NCBI GenBank assembly: GCA_030830945.1
Contig: JAURLY010000012.1
Coordinates: 1 to 12,266 of the forward strand
DNA from: Gammaproteobacteria bacterium
Lineage (GTDB): Bacteria; Pseudomonadota; Gammaproteobacteria; Pseudomonadales; GM7GCV1
Reading direction: 5' to 3'
Length of the DNA stretch: 12,266 nt
Below, piece by piece: positions 1-6,534 of this stretch. How positions within the stretch are numbered: position 1 is the first letter of the stretch; every line of letters begins with the position of its first letter. The position numbers and the translations under genes are program-made. The notes below the pieces were generated by a model that worked only from the letters and a program-made list of their open reading frames with translations, made no database searches and was not told the DNA's origin.

Positions 1-60
1 TTCAATCAACACACCACCGTATTTATGCGCCAAAGCGGCAAAGGAAATAGGCTGCATCAT
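1..60 (-). CDS. murF: MurF, UDP-MurNAc-tripeptide-D-Ala-D-Ala ligase (5' end only)
   Basis: Only the first 20 codons are inside the window; the gene runs off the left edge. The visible peptide begins MMQPISFAALAHKYGGVLIE, which fits the MurF N-terminus (a short strand, then a helix ending in a GG turn). MurF adds D-Ala-D-Ala to UDP-MurNAc-tripeptide in the cytoplasm and normally follows murE in the dcw cluster. The proposed ATG (60-58) overlaps the murE TGA as ATGA, which indicates translational coupling; the next codon is also ATG and could be used instead. The identification rests mainly on position after murE, because the fragment is too short for diagnostic motifs. Confidence 0.75.
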   Translation of the reverse strand, partial: MMQPISFAALAHKYGGVLIE

Positions 61-1550
61 GTCGACAGCCTCCTTTCCAGGGCCTCACGACAAACCGCAG
101 CATCGCTGAATTCAATTTGCTGATCGCCCATAATCTGGAAACGCTCATGGCCTTTACCCAATACAGCAACCAAATCATCAGGGGTCGCCAGGTTAATCGC
201 TGTCTCTATAGCTTCGGCTCGATCTTCAATTACCCTGACTGTTTTTGCCGCGGACACACCAGCCTGCATCTCTTTCAATATGTTTTTTGGGTCTTCACCA
301 CGAGGGTTGTCCGAAGTGAAAATCTGTATGTCCGATTGATCAACAGCCTTTTGCGCCATCAGAGGTCGCTTTGCTCGATCTCTGTCGCCACCACAGCCCA
401 GAACAACTATTAGGTTGCCTGACGTTTGCTCCCTCAGGGCAGACAAGGCTGAAGAAACTGCATCTGGTGTATGCGCATAATCCACAACTGCAGCAGGTAG
501 CTCCTTGGTGTCACCTTTAATAATTTGCATACGACCTGGGACGCTGGGCAATCGCTCCAGCAATGGAGCAATCTCAGCCAGGGCAAAACCCCTGGCCAAC
601 AAGGTTGCGGTTACGGCAAGCACATTACTCAGGTTGTAGCGTCCAACCACTGGCAAACGCAACTGGAGAGAACCCCAGGTACCGGCTATCTCAACCAGGT
701 ATGCCGCAGCCGCTGGTTTGATAGATGCGAAATAAAGATCCGCATCTTGTCGGGTTAGGCTATATCCGAAAGCCTTAACACCAGGCTCGAGCTCATCGAG
801 AACGCGACCCGAAACCTGTTCGTCCAAATTCACGATGGCTCGCTTTAACCCCACCTGCCGAAACAAGCGAAGCTTGGCCTGTAGATAGGATTCCATGTCG
901 GCGTGATAATCGAGGTGATCCTGACTTAAATTTGTAAAAAGTGCTGCCTCAAAACGAATCGCTGCGACGCGGCCTTGATCAAGACCATGGGAACTGACCT
1001 CCATCACGACAGCCCTGGCTTCATGTTGCAGACATTCAGATAACAGTCTTTGCACCTGAATAGGGTCTGGCGTGGTAAAACCTGTCGATTTAAAGCCTGT
1101 ATCCGGTGACATTCCCGCCCCCAGAGTGCCGATATGCCCGGATAGCGTCCCCAGCTGATTTAACATCCAGCTCAACCAAAAGCAGCAACTGGTTTTACCA
1201 TTGGTTCCAGTAATACCAATAACATCCAAAGAGTGACTCGGATGCCCATAAAACTCGCCAGCAATGTCCGAAAGATTAGCTGCCAGGTCAGGCACATGCG
1301 CAACAGGAACATTCAGATTCAAGGCTTCAACTTCAGGCAAATCTGAAATAACTGCTGCCGCACCAGCCTTCACCGCGTCTCTTGCAAAGTCCGTCCCAGG
1401 TCGACCATATCCGCGCAGTGCAACAAACAAGTTGTCTTTTTCTATCATCCGTGAATCAGAGCTCAGTCCGGTAACCAGAACATTCTCTGCGATGGGACCA
1501 AACTGCGGGGCAATCTTGTCCAATGACATTGTCCTGGTCATGGCATTCAT
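57..1550 (-). CDS. murE: MurE, UDP-MurNAc-L-Ala-D-Glu:meso-diaminopimelate ligase
   Basis: This cytoplasmic ATP-dependent ligase adds meso-diaminopimelate to UDP-MurNAc-L-Ala-D-Glu in peptidoglycan precursor synthesis. The 497 residues match the family length. The N-terminal UDP-binding domain has the SSDSR stretch (30-34). The central domain has the P-loop TGTNGKTS (114-121), the TTPDP substrate loop (159-163), MEVSSH (183-188), and YLQAKLRLF, whose Lys226 is at the usual carbamylated-lysine position. The C-terminal domain carries DNPR (414-417), the signature of DAP-specific rather than Lys-specific enzymes, and GKGHE (465-469). The ATG overlaps the ftsI TGA as ATGA. Met4 and Met8 are alternative starts that would still leave the domain intact, so the exact start is uncertain by a few codons. 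Confidence 0.97.
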   Translation of the reverse strand: MNAMTRTMSLDKIAPQFGPIAENVLVTGLSSDSRMIEKDNLFVALRGYGRPGTDFARDAVKAGAAAVISDLPEVEALNLNVPVAHVPDLAANLSDIAGEFYGHPSHSLDVIGITGTNGKTSCCFWLSWMLNQLGTLSGHIGTLGAGMSPDTGFKSTGFTTPDPIQVQRLLSECLQHEARAVVMEVSSHGLDQGRVAAIRFEAALFTNLSQDHLDYHADMESYLQAKLRLFRQVGLKRAIVNLDEQVSGRVLDELEPGVKAFGYSLTRQDADLYFASIKPAAAAYLVEIAGTWGSLQLRLPVVGRYNLSNVLAVTATLLARGFALAEIAPLLERLPSVPGRMQIIKGDTKELPAAVVDYAHTPDAVSSALSALREQTSGNLIVVLGCGGDRDRAKRPLMAQKAVDQSDIQIFTSDNPRGEDPKNILKEMQAGVSAAKTVRVIEDRAEAIETAINLATPDDLVAVLGKGHERFQIMGDQQIEFSDAAVCREALERRLST

Positions 1551-3283
1551 CGCGCTGCTACCCTTTGAGATGAATCTTCGGGAAGTATTCTAAGAATGCG
1601 CAAGGCGTCACTTAACACTTCCGAAAACACAGGTGCGGCAACCACACCACCGAAGTAATCTCCCGCCTGCGGGTCTGTCACAACAACGACAGCTACCAGC
1701 TCTGGGTTATCTGCTGGAACCATGCCAGCAAACAGAGAGGCATAACGATCGTCTTCATAGCCACCAGCACCCACCAGATGTCCGGTTCCGGTTTTCCCGG
1801 CAACAGAGTATCCATCTATTTGCGCCCGAGTCCCTGTTCCGTGATCAACAACATCGACCATCATGCCCCGGACTGTGGCCGCCAATTCAGCAGACATTAC
1901 TCGTTCGTCGGGAATACCAGCGGTTCCCCTTACCAGTCGGGGAGAAATCCTTATTCCATCATTTGCCAGAACGCTGTATGCCTGGGCCAATTGCAAAGAA
2001 GTGGCCGTTAACCCATAACCAAAGGCAAAGGTAGCCTGCTGAATATCACTCCAGCGGCTCCGTTGCGGCAATACTCCTCCTAACTCACCGGGAAAACCCA
2101 TTCCAGGGGGAGTGCCCAGACCAACCCGCTGAAACATGTCATGCAGGGCCGCGGGCTCCATTTCCATCGCAATCTTAACGGTGCCGACCTGACTCGACTT
2201 TGCCAGAACTGTTCGCACATCGAGCTCACCGTAGTTCACCGGATCCTGAATAAGATTTCCATCTATTCGCAAATAGCCAGGTGCCGTGTTTACCCGAGTC
2301 GAAGGCTGCACCAACCGCTGCTCTATCGCCGCAGCCATCGTAAATGGCTTGACGGTTGAGCCCGGTTCAAAGCTATCCACTACCGCCCGATTGCGCATTG
2401 CATTAGGGTTGAAGTCACGAGAGTTCGGATTAAAAGAAGGCTGGCTAACCATTGCCAGAACTTCGCCAGTCTTCGGATCCATAATGACCATCGAGGCTGC
2501 TTTGGCCTGATGCTTTGCAACCGTCGCTTTAAGTGCGCGGTAAGCGATATATTGAAGTCGCAAGTCAATCGTAAGCTGGATATCAGAGCCGGGCTCCACG
2601 GCCTTGACCAGCCCTAGGCGTTCGACGACCTGCCCACGCAAATCTTTTACAACGCGCTCGCTGCCTGATTGGCCGCGCAGTACCGAATCAAACCCAAGCT
2701 CAACGCCCTCGATACCCCGATCATCAATATCTGTCAGGCCAACGATCTGGGCTGTCACTTCGGCTTCAGGATAAAAGCGACGGTACTCAGTTTGGACATT
2801 TAGCCCAGGCAATTTCAGATCCAGGATTTTTCGAGCTTCTGCGGGAGACATCCCGCGCCGCAAATACATGAATTGACTATCTTGATAACGGGCAAGTCGT
2901 TTTTCTAATTCTGCATACGGGATTTCGAGAGCACTTGCCAACCTGGATGTATCGTCCAGATCAAACACACTGGGGTTCAGCCACAAAGCCGCCAGAGGCG
3001 TGCTGATTGCCAGAGGTTCGCCATTACGGTCTGTAATCGCACCACGATAGGCTGGAATTTCTTGCTCTCGAATGGTTCGAACCTGCCCTTGATGCTGTAA
3101 AAACTGATACCCCTGCTCAACATCTGGCATAACCTGCAGGCTGGCTATTCGTAATGCCAGCCCCAGACCAAGCATTGCGACTGAAAACTGAACCAGCATA
3201 AACCGCCAATTCGTAGCCAGGGTTTGCAACCTGCCTTTACTGGCAGTCCGACGCTTTACTCGGGGAGTCGCTCCTCTACTCAT
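1547..3283 (-). CDS. ftsI: FtsI (PBP3), septal peptidoglycan transpeptidase
   Basis: This class B penicillin-binding protein cross-links septal peptidoglycan with FtsW. At 578 residues it is typical. A basic cytoplasmic tail (1-27) precedes one membrane segment (about 28-48). The pedestal domain follows, with RGAITDRNGEPLA (80-92) and RGQSGSERVVKDLRGQVVE (203-221). The transpeptidase domain has the catalytic STVK (Ser309-Lys312) and KTGT (497-500). The middle motif, normally SxN, reads SSQ (363-365); the glutamine codon CAG is unambiguous. Everything else looks functional, so this is read as an active enzyme with a variant motif. The start overlaps the ftsL stop as ATGA and the stop overlaps murE the same way. 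Confidence 0.97.
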   Translation of the reverse strand: MSRGATPRVKRRTASKGRLQTLATNWRFMLVQFSVAMLGLGLALRIASLQVMPDVEQGYQFLQHQGQVRTIREQEIPAYRGAITDRNGEPLAISTPLAALWLNPSVFDLDDTSRLASALEIPYAELEKRLARYQDSQFMYLRRGMSPAEARKILDLKLPGLNVQTEYRRFYPEAEVTAQIVGLTDIDDRGIEGVELGFDSVLRGQSGSERVVKDLRGQVVERLGLVKAVEPGSDIQLTIDLRLQYIAYRALKATVAKHQAKAASMVIMDPKTGEVLAMVSQPSFNPNSRDFNPNAMRNRAVVDSFEPGSTVKPFTMAAAIEQRLVQPSTRVNTAPGYLRIDGNLIQDPVNYGELDVRTVLAKSSQVGTVKIAMEMEPAALHDMFQRVGLGTPPGMGFPGELGGVLPQRSRWSDIQQATFAFGYGLTATSLQLAQAYSVLANDGIRISPRLVRGTAGIPDERVMSAELAATVRGMMVDVVDHGTGTRAQIDGYSVAGKTGTGHLVGAGGYEDDRYASLFAGMVPADNPELVAVVVVTDPQAGDYFGGVVAAPVFSEVLSDALRILRILPEDSSQRVAAR

Positions 3284-3558
3284 GGCAACAGCACTCCGAT
3301 TTCCCCATCAGAAGGAAATTTGAGACCGAGCCGATCTGTCGCAACTCGTTCCACTCCTGCGGCGGAAGTAAGCGCCCGCTCTTGCAATTGCAACTGTCCG
3401 TGGGCCACCAAAAGATTGTTGGCCTCTGCACGTAAACTAAGTAGCTGCCCGGTTCGCAGGCGTGTGTCATTGGTTGCCCAGACAACAGCAAGTGCGGAAA
3501 CCATTACCGCCACCCAAAGCATTCCCAGGGACCATTTTCCAAAGATGGCGACCAACAT
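3280..3558 (-). CDS. ftsL: FtsL, cell division protein
   Basis: FtsL is a small bitopic membrane protein that forms a coiled-coil complex with FtsB and FtsQ and activates FtsWI at the septum. The 92-residue product has a very short cytoplasmic tail, a membrane segment at about 10-28, then a periplasmic helix (about 30-70) rich in Leu/Ala heptad positions. It ends with the family pattern of LTSAAGVERVATDRLGLKFP. It is shorter than the E. coli protein (121 residues), mostly because the N-terminal cytoplasmic part is nearly absent. Its ATG overlaps the rsmH stop by one base (TGATG) and its stop overlaps the ftsI start (ATGA). Position between rsmH and ftsI confirms the call for this fast-evolving family. 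Confidence 0.93.
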   Translation of the reverse strand: MLVAIFGKWSLGMLWVAVMVSALAVVWATNDTRLRTGQLLSLRAEANNLLVAHGQLQLQERALTSAAGVERVATDRLGLKFPSDGEIGVLLP

Positions 3559-4496
3559 CAGGCAACCCTCTCTGCCACACGCATCACCGCGCTGCGAGAT
3601 CTGGGATTGGCTGCTATTTCTTCACTGGAAGGTTTTACAGCTTTGCCTACCAGCTTGAGCGGCGGCTTATCCTGCTGCGATTCCATCAGCGGAATACCCT
3701 TGGGCATTGGTTTCGGGCGCGCACTGTCTCGCATGAAACGTTTGACCAGCCGATCTTCAAGAGAATGAAAGCTGATCACCACCAGTCGTCCGCCCACTGC
3801 CAGCAAATCAAGGGCATCGCCAAGCGCTTTGCGCACTTCGTCAAGTTCGGAATTTACCTGGATTCGTATCGCCTGAAAGCTGCGAGTGGCAGGGTGCTTA
3901 TGGGGATCGCGAACGGGAATCGCCGCATCAATGATCTGCGCCAATTCACTTGTTGTTTCGATTGGACCATCGACACGACGCTCCACAATGGCAGTTGCAA
4001 TACGACGGGCAAAGCGCTCTTCCCCGTACTCCTTGAGCACGCGAACCAGTTTCTCAAAATCGACTGTTTGCAACCACTCTGAAGCACTCTGACCCGCTGA
4101 GGGATTCATGCGCATATCCAGAGGGCCGTCATGCATAAAGCTAAATCCACGCTCGGCCGCATCCAGCTGGGGCGACGAAACACCCAGATCAAGCAACACG
4201 CCTGAGACTCGCGCCTTCCAACCCATCTCTTCAGCCAGCTCTCCAATTCTGGAAAATTCACTGTGCCTAAAACAAAGGCGCGACTCATTTCTGAATCGCG
4301 CTCTACCGGCCTCTATTGCATCGGGGTCTCGGTCGACCGCCATCAATTTCCCTGAGCTACCCAGCCGATCAAGGATCAAGCTGCTATGCCCTCCACGACC
4401 AAAGGTGCCATCGATATAAAAACCGTTTGAATCCACCAGAAGTGCGTCGACAGCTTCGTTTAGTAAAACAGTGGTGTGCTTAAAAGTCGCCATCAT
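3558..4496 (-). CDS. rsmH: RsmH (MraW), 16S rRNA m4C1402 methyltransferase
   Basis: RsmH uses S-adenosylmethionine to methylate N4 of C1402 in the decoding centre of 16S rRNA. From the chosen start the protein has 312 residues, like the E. coli enzyme (313). The SAM site DGTFGRGGHS (29-38) follows the family N-terminus KHTTVLLNEAV. Further conserved blocks are LLDLGVSSPQLD, GPLDMRMNP, YGEERFARRIA, HPATRSFQAIRIQVNSELDE and VISFHSLEDRLVKRF. The frame is open upstream to 4589, but that extension lies inside mraZ and has no family similarity. ATG 4496 is preceded by an AGG seven bases away and lies eight bases after the mraZ stop. A second ATG at 4493 is possible. Confidence 0.97.
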   Translation of the reverse strand: MMATFKHTTVLLNEAVDALLVDSNGFYIDGTFGRGGHSSLILDRLGSSGKLMAVDRDPDAIEAGRARFRNESRLCFRHSEFSRIGELAEEMGWKARVSGVLLDLGVSSPQLDAAERGFSFMHDGPLDMRMNPSAGQSASEWLQTVDFEKLVRVLKEYGEERFARRIATAIVERRVDGPIETTSELAQIIDAAIPVRDPHKHPATRSFQAIRIQVNSELDEVRKALGDALDLLAVGGRLVVISFHSLEDRLVKRFMRDSARPKPMPKGIPLMESQQDKPPLKLVGKAVKPSSEEIAANPRSRSAVMRVAERVA

Positions 4497-4504
4497 CCAC
4501 TTAC

Positions 4505-4960
4505 CTAGTAGGACAACGAACGCATTTCTTCGGGCAGCTCTTCCAGGCCGTCCGACATATTTTGAATATCCTGGAAGCGAGTCTCCCACAGCGCTTCAGA
4601 CCAAATTTCAATCTTCTGGCCTTGCCCAAGAAGAATCAGCCCTTTTTCCAGCTCGGCATATCGACGCAACATAGGTGGAACCAGAATGCGCCCGTTACCA
4701 TCCATATCGAGATCAGACGCATGGCCAATAAATAGTTGCTGTAAACGGCGGGCCTGGGGGTTAATCGAAGGCAACGCCTCAATCTTTGCTTGAATCTCTT
4801 CCCAGCGGCTCAACGGGTACATCGCCAGGTTTTTCGTGTTCGGATCAATAGTGACAACTACCTGCCCTTCACAAACAGACAATAATTGGTCGCGAAAACG
4901 GGCCGGCACTGACATGCGACCCTTGGCGTCCATATTGATTGAATGTATTCCGCGAAACAC
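4505..4960 (-). CDS. mraZ: MraZ, transcriptional repressor of the dcw cluster
   Basis: MraZ is a ring-forming DNA-binding protein with two SpoVT/AbrB-like domains; in E. coli it represses its own dcw promoter. Both domain signatures are present: DAKGRMSVP (11-19) and DMDGNGRILVPP (85-96), followed by a QGQKIEIWSEALWE segment. I choose GTG 4960 as the start. It gives a protein of 151 residues beginning VFRG, aligned with the E. coli MFRG start (152 residues), and it has AAAGGGG eight bases upstream. An in-frame ATG at 4990 would add ten residues, but it has no visible ribosome binding site and falls outside the conserved region. It is the first gene of the cluster, below an apparent MraZ operator. 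Confidence 0.94.
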   Translation of the reverse strand: MFRGIHSINMDAKGRMSVPARFRDQLLSVCEGQVVVTIDPNTKNLAMYPLSRWEEIQAKIEALPSINPQARRLQQLFIGHASDLDMDGNGRILVPPMLRRYAELEKGLILLGQGQKIEIWSEALWETRFQDIQNMSDGLEELPEEMRSLSY

Positions 4961-4968
4961 AGTATTGG

Positions 4969-4980
4969 CCCCTTTCTCCC
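4969..4980 (-). promoter_or_regulatory. Ribosome binding site that decides the mraZ GTG start
   Basis: On the minus strand this reads GGGAGAAAGGGG and ends eight bases before GTG 4960. The ATG 30 bases further upstream has no purine-rich stretch before it, so this site favours the GTG. Confidence 0.7.
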
Positions 4981-5001
4981 CTGCTGACATCTAGATAGAC
5001 A

Positions 5002-5026
5002 TCCGCAGATAAACCACAATTACCCA
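5002..5026 (-). promoter_or_regulatory. Probable MraZ operator (three repeats, 10-bp phase)
   Basis: Read on the minus strand, TGGGT (5026-5022), TGGTT (5016-5012) and GCGGA (5006-5002) are separated by exactly five bases each. E. coli MraZ is reported to bind three direct TGGGN repeats with five-base spacers in this position. Here the first repeat is perfect, the second has one mismatch and the third has one or two. The site lies between the predicted transcription start and the mraZ ribosome binding site, which suits repression by blocking RNA polymerase. Function is inferred from spacing and position. Confidence 0.7.
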
Positions 5027-5055
5027 CAATTTGGGATTTTTTACCACTGATTTGC

Positions 5056-5083
5056 ACTATAGACTCGAAAACATCCAAGTCAA
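5056..5083 (-). promoter_or_regulatory. Sigma70-type promoter of the mraZ/dcw cluster
   Basis: On the minus strand a TTGACT -35 box (5083-5078) and a TATAGT -10 box (5061-5056) are separated by 16 bases, each with one mismatch to consensus. The predicted start near 5049 gives a leader of about 90 bases that contains the MraZ repeats before the mraZ GTG. Confidence 0.75.
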
Positions 5084-5285
5084 TAGGGCTGAAAACCAAA
5101 AAAATCTAACAGCAGCAGTAACTTAGTGGTTTGATGCCAAGTGGGAGAATGCGGGGAATTTACTACCCGATCAAAAACAGCCGGATGTAGAAAAAATCTA
5201 ATATTCTTAAAAGCTTTTATACTTTTTTGGAATAAAAGATATTTTTTTATGGATGATTTTGTATATAAAAAGAAGAGGAAAAATT
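5084..5285 (-). other. AT-rich spacer between rnpB and the dcw promoter
   Basis: No gene is seen here. The part from about 5195 to 5285 is strongly AT-rich with several runs of five to seven A or T and an AAAAGCTTTT palindrome (5211-5220). Just past the rnpB 3' helix the minus strand has a T-run (AATTTTTCC), which may help end or process the RNA, but no clear GC-rich terminator stem is visible. The stretch may also insulate the dcw promoter. Confidence 0.5.
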
Positions 5286-5646
5286 GAGTCAGCCATAAGC
5301 CGGGTTCTGTCCGACCCTAAAAAAGGTCGTAGCAACCATTCATCTGGGATATTCGTCACCGAACACCTCTAGCAGCCTACCCGAATCCAGTGCGGGTCGC
5401 ACCTCAGGATCCCTATTTGGCCTTGCTCCGAACGGGGTTTACCTTGCCGCAAACTGTTACCAGCTGCGCGGTGCGCTCTTACCACACCCTTTCACCCTTA
5501 CCTCTAACTTCAAAAGTTAGAGGCGGTCTACTCTCTGCTGCACTTTCCGTACGCTCACGCGCCCCTGCCGTTAGCAGGCGTTCTACCCTATGGAGCCCGG
5601 ACTTTCCTCCAATACGAAATTGTATCAGCGGTTGCCTGGCTGACTC
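5286..5646 (-). ncRNA. rnpB: RNase P RNA, class A (M1 RNA)
   Basis: This is the catalytic RNA that trims the 5' leader of tRNA precursors. Read on the minus strand it has the universal blocks GGAGGAAAGTCCGGGCTCC, TAAGGGTGAAAGGGTG, GGTAAGAGCGCACCGCG, GCAAGGCCAAATAGGG and ACAGAACCCGGCTTA. The ends are set by helix P1, where GAGTCAGCC (5646-5638) pairs with GGCTGACTC (5294-5286). P2 is GGCAACC (5636-5630) with GGTTGCT (5337-5331). P12 is a ten-pair hairpin of CCTCTAACTT with AAGTTAGAGG. At about 361 bases the length fits. P3 is very short, and a hairpin not found in E. coli is inserted between P2 and P4. Open reading frames on either strand here are chance. Confidence 0.97.
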
Positions 5647-5653
5647 GGCGCGA

Positions 5654-5682
5654 AGCATAGGCTTGTGCACCCGAGGAGTCAA
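5654..5682 (-). promoter_or_regulatory. Promoter of rnpB
   Basis: On the minus strand TTGACT (5682-5677) and TATGCT (5659-5654) are separated by 17 bases. Seven bases later comes the first base of helix P1 (5646), the expected transcription start. The promoter begins 15 bases after the rsmI stop codon, so rnpB can be expressed independently of rsmI. Confidence 0.85.
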
Positions 5683-5697
5683 TTTGGCAAATGAATG

Positions 5698-6534
5698 CTA
5701 ATCCCTATCCTGTATTTTCAAACCGACCTGATAGCAGTCATTTTTTCGAGCCCCTAGCAAATCTGAAGTGATCGCTGCGGCTTTTTTTATAGGAAGCTCC
5801 TGCATCATTGCCTTCATGTATCTTTCGATTTCCACTGCCGAACCATTACTTTCTGGCGCACCCTTGACAACCACCACAAACTCCCCCTTTAACTGATTAC
5901 TATCCGAATCCATTCTGAACTGGACTTCAGATAAGGAACCACACAACCAGGTTTCAAAGGTTTTGGTTATCTCTCTTGCCACACAAACCTGACGATCACC
6001 TAAAACTGACTGCAAATCGTTCAAGAAGTCACGGATGCGGTGACTGGACTCATAAAAGATCAGGGTTTCTGTAGAGAACGCTATAGACTCAAGCCATTTT
6101 TCCCGCGCTTGTTTTTTTGCGGGAGGAAATCCCAGAAAAGTAAAACGATCACTGGGCAATCCAGACCCCGCCAGTGCTGCAACAAATGCACAGGCACCAG
6201 GAATGACACTAACTTCAATACCGGCAACTCTGGCACAATTGACCAACCGATAACCTGGATCAGAGACCAGCGGCATACCCGCATCAGAGACTAGCGCAAT
6301 ATTCTTTCCCTTTGCGAGAAGCTCTACCAGCTCCGTGGATTGCTGCTGTTCGTTGTGCTCATGGTATGCCCTCGTAGGCGTTCGTATGTCAAAATGCTGA
6401 CAAAGCTGTCCTGTACGCCGGGTATCCTCCGCAGCAATTAAATCCACTGATTGAAGACACTCGACCGCCCGAGGTACCATATCTCCCAGGTTGCCAATTG
6501 GTGTCGCAACCACAAAGAGCTTTCCGTCCGCCAT
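5698..6534 (-). CDS. rsmI: RsmI, 16S rRNA 2'-O-ribose C1402 methyltransferase
   Basis: RsmI methylates the ribose of C1402 in 16S rRNA, the same nucleotide that RsmH modifies on its base; both genes are in this window. It belongs to the tetrapyrrole (SAM) methylase fold. The 278 residues contain VATPIGNLGD (9-18), AEDTRRTG (35-42), YHEHNE, SDAGMPLVSDPGYRLV (83-98), LIFYESSHRI and the C-terminal ELPIKKAAA segment, all family landmarks. Two loop positions differ from E. coli: Met87 replaces the Thr of SDAGTP, and PGACA (112-116) replaces PGPCA. The start is ATG 6534, with GAAGG eight bases upstream. It is divergent from lpoA, and the two start codons share one CATG. Confidence 0.96.
   Translation of the reverse strand: MADGKLFVVATPIGNLGDMVPRAVECLQSVDLIAAEDTRRTGQLCQHFDIRTPTRAYHEHNEQQQSTELVELLAKGKNIALVSDAGMPLVSDPGYRLVNCARVAGIEVSVIPGACAFVAALAGSGLPSDRFTFLGFPPAKKQAREKWLESIAFSTETLIFYESSHRIRDFLNDLQSVLGDRQVCVAREITKTFETWLCGSLSEVQFRMDSDSNQLKGEFVVVVKGAPESNGSAVEIERYMKAMMQELPIKKAAAITSDLLGARKNDCYQVGLKIQDRD

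Noticed and set aside
3462..4082. A 206-codon plus-strand open frame opposite ftsL/rsmH
   Set aside because: It is antisense to two certain genes, has a biased, unfamiliar composition and no ribosome binding site that I can see; it is a shadow frame.
4497..4589. A 31-residue N-terminal extension of RsmH
   Set aside because: It lies inside mraZ, has no similarity to RsmH, and the ATG at 4496 has an AGG seven bases upstream.
5200..5285. The AT-rich stretch as a transfer scar or att site
   Set aside because: No direct repeats, integrase or tRNA edge are present, and the flanking genes are in their usual order.
5390..5701. A 103-codon open frame on the plus strand, and a 67-codon frame on the minus strand (5479-5682)
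   Set aside because: Both lie within the structured RNase P RNA and have no protein-like family motifs; the nucleotide conservation is explained by rnpB.
6451..6480. A possible lpoA promoter on the plus strand: TTGAAG, 18 bases, TACCAT
   Set aside because: Only four of six matches in each box, and it lies within rsmI coding sequence; too weak to list without transcript data.
6491..6532. An upstream ATG start for lpoA
   Set aside because: It would put 14 residues in front of a complete lipoprotein signal peptide; MKNTFAFRL from 6533 is the natural start.
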